A program made the position numbers and the translations under genes. The notes beneath the pieces were generated by a model. That model worked only from the letters and a program-made list of their open reading frames with translations, did no database searches and had not been told where the DNA came from. A stretch of DNA of 64,000 nucleotides, from assembly GCA_964023205.1 (NCBI GenBank), contig OZ026851.1, positions 11,139,637 through 11,203,636 of the forward strand. The letters run 5' to 3'. Shown here in pieces: positions 54,965 to 64,000 of the stretch. This stretch comes from Lutraria lutraria. Lineage: Eukaryota; Mollusca; Bivalvia; Venerida; Mactridae. The number at the start of each line of letters is the position of its first letter. Position 1 is the stretch's first letter.

Positions 54965-55980
54965 TTATATTCACTAAGTAGCATACAATTAGCCAGTTAT
55001 CAAGTTATATACACTAAGTAACATACACTAAGTAACATACACTAAGTAACATACAATTAGCCAGTCACCAAGTTCTATACACTAATTAACATACACTAAT
55101 TAACATACAAATTAGCCAGTCACCAAGTTATATACACTAATTAACATACACTAATTAACATACATTTAGCTAGCCACCAAGGTATATACACTAAGTAACA
55201 TACACTAAGTAACATACACTAAGTAACATACAATTAGCCAGTCACCAAGTTCTATACACTAATTAACATACACTAATTAACATACAATTAGCCAGCCACC
55301 AGGGTATATACACTAATTAACATACACTAATTAACATACATTTAGCTAGCCACCAAGTTATATACACTAATTAACATACAATTGGCCAGTCACCAAGGTA
55401 TATACACTAATCAACATACATTTAGCTAGCCACCAAGATGTATACACTAATTAACATACAATTAGCCAGTCAGCAAGGTATATACACTAATTAACATACA
55501 TATAGCTAGCCACCAAGATATATACACTAATTAACATACAATTCGGCAGCCACCAAGGTATATACACTAATTGACATACACTAATTAACATACACTAATT
55601 AACATACATTTAGCTAGCCACCAAGATATATACACTAATTAACATACAATTAGCCAATCACCAAGGTATATACACTAATTAACATACACTAATTAACATA
55701 CATTTAGCTAGCCACCAAGTTATATACACTAATTAACATACAATTAGCCAGTCACCAAGGTATATACACTAATTAACATACACTAATTAACATACATTTA
55801 GCTAGCCATCAAGATATATACACTAATTAACATACAATTAGCCAGTCACCAAGGTATATACACTAATTAACATACACTAATTAACATACATTTAGCTAGC
55901 CACCAAGTTATATACACTAATTAACATACAATTAGCCAGTCACCAAGGTATATACACTAATTAACATACATTTAGCCAGG
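54965..55980 (+). repeat. Minisatellite built on ACTAATTAACATAC
   Basis: About 1 kb of a 14-bp unit ACTAATTAACATAC (variant ACTAAGTAACATAC) in runs of one to three, alternating with TTAGCTAGCCACCAAG or ATTAGCCAGTCACCAAGG, giving a higher-order unit of about 80-100 bp. Confidence 0.9.
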
Positions 55981-56474
55981 CACCTACCTTGTTATAAACA
56001 GTTAGCCAGTCACTTTCATAAGTCTTACAAGTCAAATAGTTTCCTGCGGCCAGATAATTTACAGACCAGTAATGTTAATGAGCTGGTTACTTAGCCAGTC
56101 ACTTACAGTGTTATATAAACAAACAGTCACTGACAATGTGTATATGATAAGGTAAGCAACCGGCTTAGTTTTTTTTTTACATAATCTATTAAAAAAATGC
56201 TTATAAGAATATATCATTATAGTCCCTTAAGGGTTTATATATACTTCGTCAGATGTAATTTATATGTACTTTAGTAACTAATACTTAGTCTGTTATTTAC
56301 AAGGCCAATTACTTACTAAGTGTATAAAACAGGTTAGTGACTGGTTAATTGTATATAACTATGTAAGTATCTGACAGTCACTTATCTACATTCTCATAGG
56401 GTTAGAAACATCTTGAATGATTCGGCTATCAAGATATTACAAGGTCGACTCTTTCAAATAAGGTGGTTTGTGAA

Positions 56475-56645
56475 CAATAATGCAGCTTTCCTTAGCCCTC
56501 ACTCGCTTGGCATGCATGAATATTTATGCATACCTAAGTACTATGTTTTTCTACATCCGCCATGCAATTGTTAAACTAGTTCCTGTTTCATGTTGCAGTG
56601 CATGTCCATGTAAGTTCAGTTTCCATGAGTACTTTCAGTACTTTG
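56475..56645 (+). repeat. Dispersed repeat (CCCTCACTCGCT..TACTTTCAGTACTTTG)
   Basis: Same block order as about 185-345 and 15920-16078, including CATCCGCCATGCAATTGTTA and TTTCATGTTGCAGTGCATG. Confidence 0.75.
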
Positions 56646-56976
56646 ATTCTGTATCAAATCTGAAGATACACTTCTTGAGTTATTGTGTTACTGTATTCAT
56701 GTTTAATTGATGATGATATTGTGATATACACATCCCTGGCTGATTTGTTCATATGTTGAGATTGGTCTGAAATGTATTGTCATTTTTAGCTCAGCTGTTT
56801 TTTAAGAAAAAGGTCATTTTTCTTTTTTTTTACTTGATAGATCTGTATTTCATTTTGTTTTTGTTCATATGTTGAGACTGTTTTAAATTTAACTGTAATT
56901 TTCAGATGCTGCATTTGTTATGTTATTATATGTAAGTAAATTTACATGACATTGTGTAGAAGCTGCTGGTAGCTCA

Positions 56977-57190
56977 GTAGTTGATTTTGTACTTTGTAAA
57001 CAAAAATTGTCTGATATGTTATTTTTTTGTTGATGAACCAAATAGTTTCAGTGATCATTGTTGTATACATTTTTCTGTTGTTGTTGAAATAATTAATATT
57101 GTAAATGAGCCTACAATATCAATTTTATGATGTAAAAGAACATAAAGCTCTGAAAATACCTTTTATTTACAAATACCGGTAAAACAAGAA
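56977..57190 (+). pseudogene. Non-LTR retrotransposon endonuclease fragment, copy A
   Basis: Conceptual reading gives VVDFVLCKQKLSDMLFF, then after a frameshift VDEPNSFSDHCCIHFSVVVE. D(F/Y)VL..., PN.FSDHC and the following strand are typical of the C-terminal AP-endonuclease domain of LINEs. Broken by a frameshift near 57028 and a stop soon after. Confidence 0.6.
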
Positions 57191-57227
57191 ATACTTTGTA
57201 AGAACAGACAACAATTCCTCTAATAGG

Positions 57228-57560
57228 AATAATGGGACACTCGCCTTACTGGGCACTTTATTTACTGGACAGCTGGGCACTTTATCTACTGGACAGCTGA
57301 TTTACTGAACATTTCACTGACCATACACATTATAAACTGGACACTCGCTTTACTGGAAACTTCATTTAATGGACACTCGCCTTACTGGAAACTTCATTTA
57401 CTGGACACTCGCCTTCCTGGAAACTTCATTTACTGGACACTCGCCTTACTGGAAACTTCATTTACTGGACACTCGCCTTACTGGAAACTTCATTTACTGG
57501 ACACTAGCCTTACTGGAAACTTCATTTACTGGACACTAGCCTTACTGGACACTTACTTGG
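57228..57560 (+). repeat. 32-bp minisatellite
   Basis: Unit GGACACTCGCCTTACTGGAA followed by ACTTCATTTACT, about eight to ten copies, some truncated. At the matching place in copy B (about 61428-61470) the same flank CTCTAATAGGA is followed by a single GGACACTCGCTTT. Confidence 0.9.
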
Positions 57561-58089
57561 TAAGTAAAGTGGATGAAAGGTTGTGACATCCAAAACGTCA
57601 AAAATTACTAAAACGACTGCAAGGATGAAAAATGCTCTTTTGTTTTCAAATTTGTATTACATTGCAAGATATTTATAAGGTCCTCGTACACAAAAAACTT
57701 ACATCTTTGATCTACATATCTATATATATATATGTATTCATCTGCAATTTAAAGGGACATTAAACATGTATGAAAGTGTTACCTTTCTTTTGGGACACCC
57801 TGTACTTAATCAGTTGTAAGCTGAGTCAAGCATTTACATATCTAGTCAATTAATTTCTTAGTTTGTCACTTTCTGAAGAAATCAAGCACTTTCCTTCTTA
57901 ACTAGTCACTTACATACCCAGTTAGGCACTTACATACCAAGATAGGCACTTACATACTTAATCTATTTCATACTCAGGCACTTACATACCAAGTTAGGCA
58001 CTTACATACTTAATCTATTTCATACTCAGGCACTTACATATTTAGTCAGGTGCTTTCATACTCAGACATTTACATGTACCCATTTACAT

Positions 58090-59590
58090 ATTAAATCTGG
58101 CATTTGCATATTTAGACAGACACTAACATACTTAGTCAATCATTTAAATAGTCAGACATTTACTAAGTCTGGCACTTACATATTTAGACAGACATTAACT
58201 TACTTAGTCAATCATTTAAATAGTCAGACACTTATTAAGTCTGGCATTTGCATATTTAGACAGACACTAACATACTTAGTCAATCATTTAAATAGTCAGA
58301 CATTTACTAAGTCTGGCACTTACATATTTAGACAGACATTAACTTACTTAGTCAATCATTTAAATAGTCAGACACTTATTAAGTCTGGCACTTACATATT
58401 TAGACAGACACTAACATACTTAGTCAATCATTTAAATAGTCAGACATTTACTAAGTCTGGCACTTACATATTTAGACAGACACTAACATACTTAGTCAAT
58501 CATTTAAATAGTCAGACATTTACTAAATCTGGCACTTACATATTTAGACAGACATTAACATACTTAGTCAATCATTTAAATAGTCAGACACTTATTAAGT
58601 CTGGCATTTGCATATTTAGACAGACACTAACATACTTAGTCAATCATTTAAATAGTCAGACATTTACTAAGTCTGGCACTTACATATTTAGACAGACATT
58701 AACTTACTTAGTCAATCATTTAAATAGTCAGACACTTATTAAGTCTGGCACTTACATATTTAGACAGACATTAACATACTTAGTCAATCATTTAAATAGT
58801 CAGACATTTACTAAGTCTGGCACTTACATATTTAGACAGACATTAACTTACTTAGTCAATCATTTAAATAGTCAGACACTTATTAAGTCTGGCACTTACA
58901 TATTTAGACAGACACTAACATACTTAGTCAATCATTTAAATAGTCAGACATTTACTAAGTCTGGCACTTACATATTTAGACAGACACTAACATACTTAGT
59001 CAATCATTTAAATAGTGAGACATTTACTAAGTCTGGCACTTACATATTTAGACAGACATTAACATACTTAGTCAATCATTTAAATAGTCAGACATTTACT
59101 AAGTCTGGCACTTACATATTTAGACAGACATTAACTTACTTAGTCAATCATTTAATAGTCAGACACTTATTAAGTCTGGCACTTACATATTTAGACAGGC
59201 ACTAACATACTTAGTCAACCACCTAAATAGTCAGACACTTACTTAGTCTGGCACTTACATATTTAGTCAGACACTAACTTACTTAGTCAACCACCTAAAT
59301 AGTCAGACACTTACTAAGTCTGGCACTTACATATTAAGACAGACATTAACTTACTTAGTCAATCACTTAAATAGTCAGACACTTACTAAGTCTGGCACTT
59401 ACATATTTAGGAGGGCACTAACTTTCTTAGTCAATCACTTAAATAGTCAGACACTTACTGAGTCTGGTACTTACATATTTAGACAGACATTAACTTACTT
59501 AGTCATTTACTTAAATAGTTTGACACTAAGTGAGTCTGGCATTTAAATATTTAGTTAGACACTAACTTATTTAGTCAATCACTTACATAG
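58090..59590 (+). repeat. 72-bp minisatellite with alternating dimer structure
   Basis: Unit CAGACATTTACTAAGTCTGG + CACTTACATATTTAGACAGA + CATTAACTTACTTAGTCAAT + CATTTAAATAGT, about 20 copies. Variants (TTTACTAAG/CTTATTAAG and ATTAACTTAC/ACTAACATAC) alternate over much of the array, so it expanded as dimers. Flanks at 57830-58090 and 59590-59900 hold decayed ACTTACATACTTAGTCAG units. Confidence 0.92.
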
Positions 59591-59999
59591 TCAGATACTT
59601 ACTTAGTCAGTCAGTAATTACATTGTTAGTCTCTTCCTTACTTAGTCTGGCACAAACATGGTCAGACAGATAACTATATGCTAAGTTAGTCAGTTACATG
59701 CTTATTCAGATACTTACATACTTAGTCAGTTACATACTTAGTCAGTCAATTACATACTTATTTAGATACTTGCATACTTAGTCATATACATACAAAGTTA
59801 GTCAATTACATACTAAGACAAATGAATACTTATTCAGACACTTAGATACATAATCAGATACTTACATACTTAATAAAATACTTACATATTTAGTCTAGAT
59901 ATTCTATGACAGTTCTTTAAAGAATGGCCTTTATTCAGAGGTGATACCTAACACAAGTTTGACTTTACTTAGTCAGGTCCTTACTTAATACATTGTTAA

Positions 60000-60440
60000 G
60001 CATTTTTTATTTTTTATATTTGTGCCTAGTTAATATTAATTTAATCAACACTGGAAATGTTCTATTTGTAGCACGGTGCAGAGAACTGGGGATATCTGTG
60101 CAGAGAACTTGGGATATCTGTGCAGAGAACTTGGATATCGCTTATTAACTGGATGTATCATCTATATGATACTGTGGTGATATTATTTTCTCAGGATGCT
60201 CCTGCAGTATGGATCAGATGCCTACCTGAAGGTATGTACACAACTTGGTCTCAATTCTAGTTTCAGGTCTGGTCTGAGAGTGTTCACTTCAGTACTGTAT
60301 TGGTCAATAGTTAAAAATTGATACAGCATCATAACATTAAGCAACATATACAATTAGCAAGTCACTTACCTTGTTATATACATGAAATATATTGTGATTT
60401 TATTAAACTGTCCAGGCTGAATAATTACATGGTTGCTGAA
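60000..60440 (+). repeat. Segmental duplication, copy B
   Basis: Matches 54000-54730 in order, with fewer 22-bp minisatellite units and a shortened middle. The matching continues in the LINE fragment at 60719-61130 and the CTCTAATAGGA flank near 61430. Confidence 0.85.
60195..60231 (+). CDS. Exon-like segment, copy B (possible micro-exon)
   Basis: Acceptor-like attttctcag, 37 bp reading DAPAVWIRCLPE, donor gtatgt in phase 1. Compared with copy A it has one extra codon and otherwise identical coding bases. Function unknown. Confidence 0.3.
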
Positions 60441-60718
60441 TGCCGAAACTGTAAGAGGTAGCAACATGAAACTTGATATAGGTGGATAGATCTCACTGAA
60501 GTGGTGAACAGGCAAGTGTTGGCACCACTTGCGGCACTCTTGTCTTATGCTGCCTGCACATGTTATATTAGATTATTGATGATGATAATATTAGATCATA
60601 AAGACAACTCTTTCGCATTTGGTGCTCTGTGTAAAGTCTATATATATAGACGTAAGGAAATTTTGCCATGAATTTTGGGCATTTTTCTTTTTTTAACTTG
60701 ATCTGTTTTTCAGTACCG

Positions 60719-61390
60719 GTAGTTGATTTTGTACATTGTAAATTTTGTTTGATATGATCTTTTTTTATGCCCCCGGCATCTTTGATGTCGTGGCATATAG
60801 TGATTGTCCTGTTTGTCCAACCTTCCGTCCATCCGTCCGTATGAGGTTAAGTAGATTTTACAGTTTCGTCTAGCACCAATACCACTTGCTAGAATGCTTT
60901 GATACTTACACAGTTGTTGGGTATGACCATTCTCAATACACCCATATCAAGAAATGCAGCGTCTTGTTTGTTGGTGTACCAAATATTTTCAGTGATCATT
61001 GTTGTATACATTTTTCTGTTGTTGTTGAAATGAATAATATTGTAAATGAGACTACACAATCATGTTATGATGTAAAAGAACATAAAGCTCTGAAAATACC
61101 TATTATTTACAAATGGGATGATGAGAAAAAACAGACTATTTAATTGCACAGGGAGAACAGTTAATTTTAGATACTTTGGTAGACTTATCTCAGACTGTTT
61201 CGAATATGCAAAATATAGACGATATTAATTCTAACATTATCCAATTCTATGATGTAATTAATAATATTTGTTCACCATTGTTTAAACAAAATATTAGGTT
61301 TAAAGAAAATGCCAATAAAGCTGGGTTTAAAATTTCAAACAAAATCAAAAGAAAGGTGGTATGATGATGAATGTATCAAAACAAGAATGA
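60719..61390 (+). pseudogene. Non-LTR retrotransposon endonuclease fragment, copy B, interrupted
   Basis: Carries the same VDF start (60719) and NIFSDHCCIHFSVVVE segment as copy A, continuing with IIYKWDDEKKQ and an inter-domain piece LSQTVSNMQNIDDINSNIIQ up to WYDDECIKTR, which resembles the linker before a LINE reverse transcriptase. Stops and at least one frameshift break it. An ATGCC..GGCAT repeat (about 60765-60968) sits inside and is absent from copy A. Confidence 0.6.
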
Positions 61391-62737
61391 TACTTTTAAT
61401 AAATCACTTAATTAGGACAGACTAAAAATTCCTCTAATAGGATTAACAGGACACTCGCTTTGCACTCGTCTTTTTCACATTATTATATTTTCGCATTGTT
61501 GCATTTTCGCATTGTCATATTTTCACGTTCTGGTTATACAAGCGCATGCGCACCAAATTGTATAAGGTGTAAGTTATATCTAAATACAAATGCAAAGATG
61601 AGAAAAAGCAAACAGAAAATGTGAAAAAGCCGACTTTGTCGTTTTTTTCGCATTGTTACATTTTCGCCACGAAAAAGCAAAGATATGACAGATGTAATGC
61701 GAAAACATGACACATTGTTGGTGTCATATTGTTTCCCTTCGTGGTGGCGAAAAAACAAAATTACGAGATGGCATAAATCAGCCACCATACCATTCTGTAA
61801 GAATGACGAGAACCAATATTTCGAAGCACATATTTTTTATGTATGGAAACTATATAAGATATTTTTCATGAAAACAGTACCTTGTTGATCTAATTTAGTT
61901 GTTTTTAAATTCAAAACAACCAAAAAAGATTTATTTACGTCAGTGTCCGACGCAATATACCTTGCAGTATTGGAAGCCACGAAAGTATCCCTCTCGGATC
62001 TATTTTTTCCTCTCGTCTATTTTTTTTTTAGACTTTACCTACTCTACAGCAAGCGGTATGCGAAAAAAAATTGGTAGAGCTTATTAGGCTAGATTCGAGA
62101 TGAACCGCAATGTGACGCATGCGCAGTACTGTAAATCTGGTTTTATTTGCGATGCTATTCAGGGTAGGCAAAAATACGAAATAAAGATCACGCGAATATA
62201 AAGTGATTTACAATATATGTATTGCTGGGCAGTGACGGTTGTAATTCAGCATCTCATCCTTAACAATACTGGTCTGTAAATTATCTGGCCGCAGAAAACT
62301 ACTTGACTTGTCTCTCAGTGTAGAGAGATCACATGAATGACACATAAATGACACATGGTCAGAAGTTCAGTATACAGTACAACAGATGGTTTATATAGAG
62401 TTCACTGTATACAGATCAAAGGGCTGAAGGCACTGAATTTGTTTGGGTTTTCAATATGTGCTAGTAACTTCTTACTGTATGTTATGACTTTTAGCGTGAA
62501 GCTTTTCCTTGATAATTGTGGTTAATTGGCTTAAAGATGAACATTGTGTCAGGACTATATACTTGACCCTCAAATTCTAACTCATAATGATGACAACACA
62601 GGCCTTTAATTCTTTACGGATGGTTTTATCTAACACATTTAAACTTCATTCCTGATAGTACTCTCAGTACTTTGATTTATCCAAAGAAGCCACAAGATAT
62701 AACATTTTGAATCTTATTTTGGTAATTTTTAACACTC

Positions 62738-62780
62738 ATGTCTGATGCAGAAAAATTGTGTGCTGCATGCGACGAACAAG
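62738..62780 (+). CDS. Possible first coding exon (speculative)
   Basis: ATG at 62738 opens MSDAEKLCAACDEQ and meets a perfect donor CAAG/gtaagtatt in phase 1. The donor sequence is the same as that repeated in the satellite which follows. No matching downstream exon is in the window. Confidence 0.2.
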
Positions 62781-64000
62781 GTAAGTATTGGTACAGAATC
62801 CACGAAAATGGGTTATCTGCCCCCTGGTATAATAAGTATTGGTACAGAATCAAGGAACAGCATAGCAGTGTCAAGGCAGACCTAAGCTTCCTTTGGACGA
62901 ACTTGTGAAGCCCTGAACATGGCCTCTACCAACCCACTGAATCGCCAGGCATGGAGAGGAAGACTTCGCTCTCGACAGACAGACAGGCCACACCTTTGTC
63001 ATGAGGATTAATCCATGGCCTGTAGAAACAAAACTGGTTGATGATGATGATGATGGTATATAATAAGGTAAGTATTGGTACAGCATCTAGGAAAATGGGT
63101 TATCTGCCCGCTGGTATAGAATAAGGTAAATATTGGTACAGAATCTAGGAAAATGAGTTATCTGCCTGCTGGTATAGAATAAGGTAAAATTTGGCACAGA
63201 ATCTAGGAAAATAGGTTATCTGCCTGCTGGTATAGAATAAGGTAAGTATTAGTACAGAATCTAGGGAAATAGGTTATCTGCCCTCTCTTATAGATTAAGG
63301 TAAGTATTGGTATAGAATCTAGGTAAATAGGTTATCTACCTGCTGGTATAGAATAAGGTAAGTATTAGTACAGAATCTAGGAAAATAGGTTATCTGCCTG
63401 CTGGTATGGAATTAGGTAAGTATTGGTACAGCATCTAGGAAAATGGGTTATCTATCTGCTGGTATAGAATAAGGTAAGTATTGGTACAGAATCTAGGAAA
63501 ATAGGTTATCTGCCCTCTGGTATAGAATAAGGTAAGTATTTGTACAGAATCTAGGAAAATGAGTTATCTGACTGCTGGTATATAATAAGGTAAGTATTGG
63601 TATAGAATCTAGGAAAATAGGTTATCTGCCTGCTGGTATAGAATAAGGTAAGTATTGGTACAGAATCTAGGAAAATAGGTTATCTGCCCTCTGGTATAGA
63701 ATAAGGTAAGTATTGGTACAGAATCTAGGAAAATGAGTTATCTGACTGCTGGTATATAATAAGGTAAGTATTGGTATAGAATCTAGGAAAATAGGTTATC
63801 TGCCTGCTGGTATAGAATAAGGTAAGTATTGGTACAGAATCTAGGAAAATAGGTTATCTGCCCTCTGGTATAGAATAAGGTAAGTATTGGTACAGAATCT
63901 AGGAAAATGAGTTATCTGACTGCTGGTATATAATAAGGTAAGTATTGGTATAGAATCTAGGAAAATAGGTTATCTGCCTGCTGGTATAGAATAAGGTAAG
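62775..64000 (+). repeat. 58-bp satellite carrying AGGTAAGTAT in nearly every unit
   Basis: Unit AAGGTAAGTATTGGTACAGA + ATCTAGGAAAATAGGTTATC + TGCCTGCTGGTATAGAAT. The main array runs from about 63060 past the window end with a 174-bp trimer higher-order repeat from about 63465 (TGCCCTC, TGACTGC, TGCCTGC variants in rotation). Fifteen units keep AGGTAAGTAT intact. The first unit (62779) is separated by an inserted LINE tail. Confidence 0.92.
62865..63058 (+). mobile_element. Possible non-LTR retrotransposon 3' tail
   Basis: A piece of coding-like, GC-richer sequence (reading NPLNRQAWRGRLRSRQTDRP in one frame) ends in a (GAT)n tract just before the satellite resumes. A short coding remnant plus a GAT microsatellite tail is typical of LINE 3' ends. 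Assignment is tentative. Confidence 0.4.

Larger units (their letters stand above)
53824..64000. other. Satellite- and duplication-rich right end without an established gene
   Basis: Minisatellites at 54132-54296, 54965-55980, 57228-57560, 58090-59590 and 62775-64000, a segmental duplication, non-LTR fragments, and a stretch at 61490-61780 rich in TTTCGCATTGT and its inverse. Three exon-like pieces are listed separately. Confidence 0.6.

Noticed and set aside
58090..59590. CRISPR-like regular array
   Set aside because: The repeats are contiguous 72-bp tandem units without unique spacers, in a eukaryotic genome. It is a minisatellite.
62677..63086. Minus-strand open frames near 62.7-63.1 kb
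   Set aside because: They arise from the satellite unit (repeated LYQYLP) and the LINE-tail remnant and have no independent support.

Overview
This 64 kb window is eukaryotic: AT-rich, intron-rich, and packed with dispersed repeats, tRNA-derived SINE-like units, MITE-like inverted-repeat elements and minisatellites. The repeat style (elements with subterminal GGGGCAT-type hairpins, GGTC/CTGT microsatellite stretches and internal tandem monomers of about 170 bp) together with an intronless GT31 glycosyltransferase suggests a mollusc, most likely a bivalve. That placement is inference from pattern recognition, not from an alignment.

The left two thirds (488-43018, plus strand) is the 3' part of one large gene, a Trio/Kalirin-family RhoGEF kinase. 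I reconstructed 21 exons with GT/AG boundaries and continuous reading phase, 3345 coding bases or 1115 codons. They encode, in order, most of the second DH (RhoGEF) domain, its PH domain, a Ser/Thr/Asn-rich linker, an SH3 domain, an Ig domain, an FN3 domain and a Ser/Thr kinase domain. The 5' part (spectrin repeats, first DH-PH) lies outside the window, and the terminal exon is not resolved. Introns range from about 330 bp to 7.9 kb. Most carry dispersed repeats, but the long intron at 26727-34614 has a repeat-poor stretch with a regularly spaced array of 13 perfect MEF2-type sites, a group of nuclear-receptor half-sites, and a cluster of TGCATTRTGGGTAAT boxes directly before a short possible first exon.

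About 2.7 kb beyond the last certain kinase exon is a single-exon gene for a type II membrane glycosyltransferase of the beta-1,3-galactosyltransferase family (45747-46943, plus strand).

The remaining 17 kb contains no gene I can establish. It holds a cluster of long inverted-repeat (foldback) elements (48.3-53.8 kb), a diverged segmental duplication (54.0-57.2 kb versus 60.0-61.5 kb) carrying a non-LTR retrotransposon endonuclease fragment and a possible micro-exon, several minisatellites (22-bp, 14-bp-based, 32-bp and 72-bp units), and at the right edge a 58-bp satellite in which nearly every unit carries AGGTAAGTAT, a near-complete complement of the U1 snRNA 5' end.
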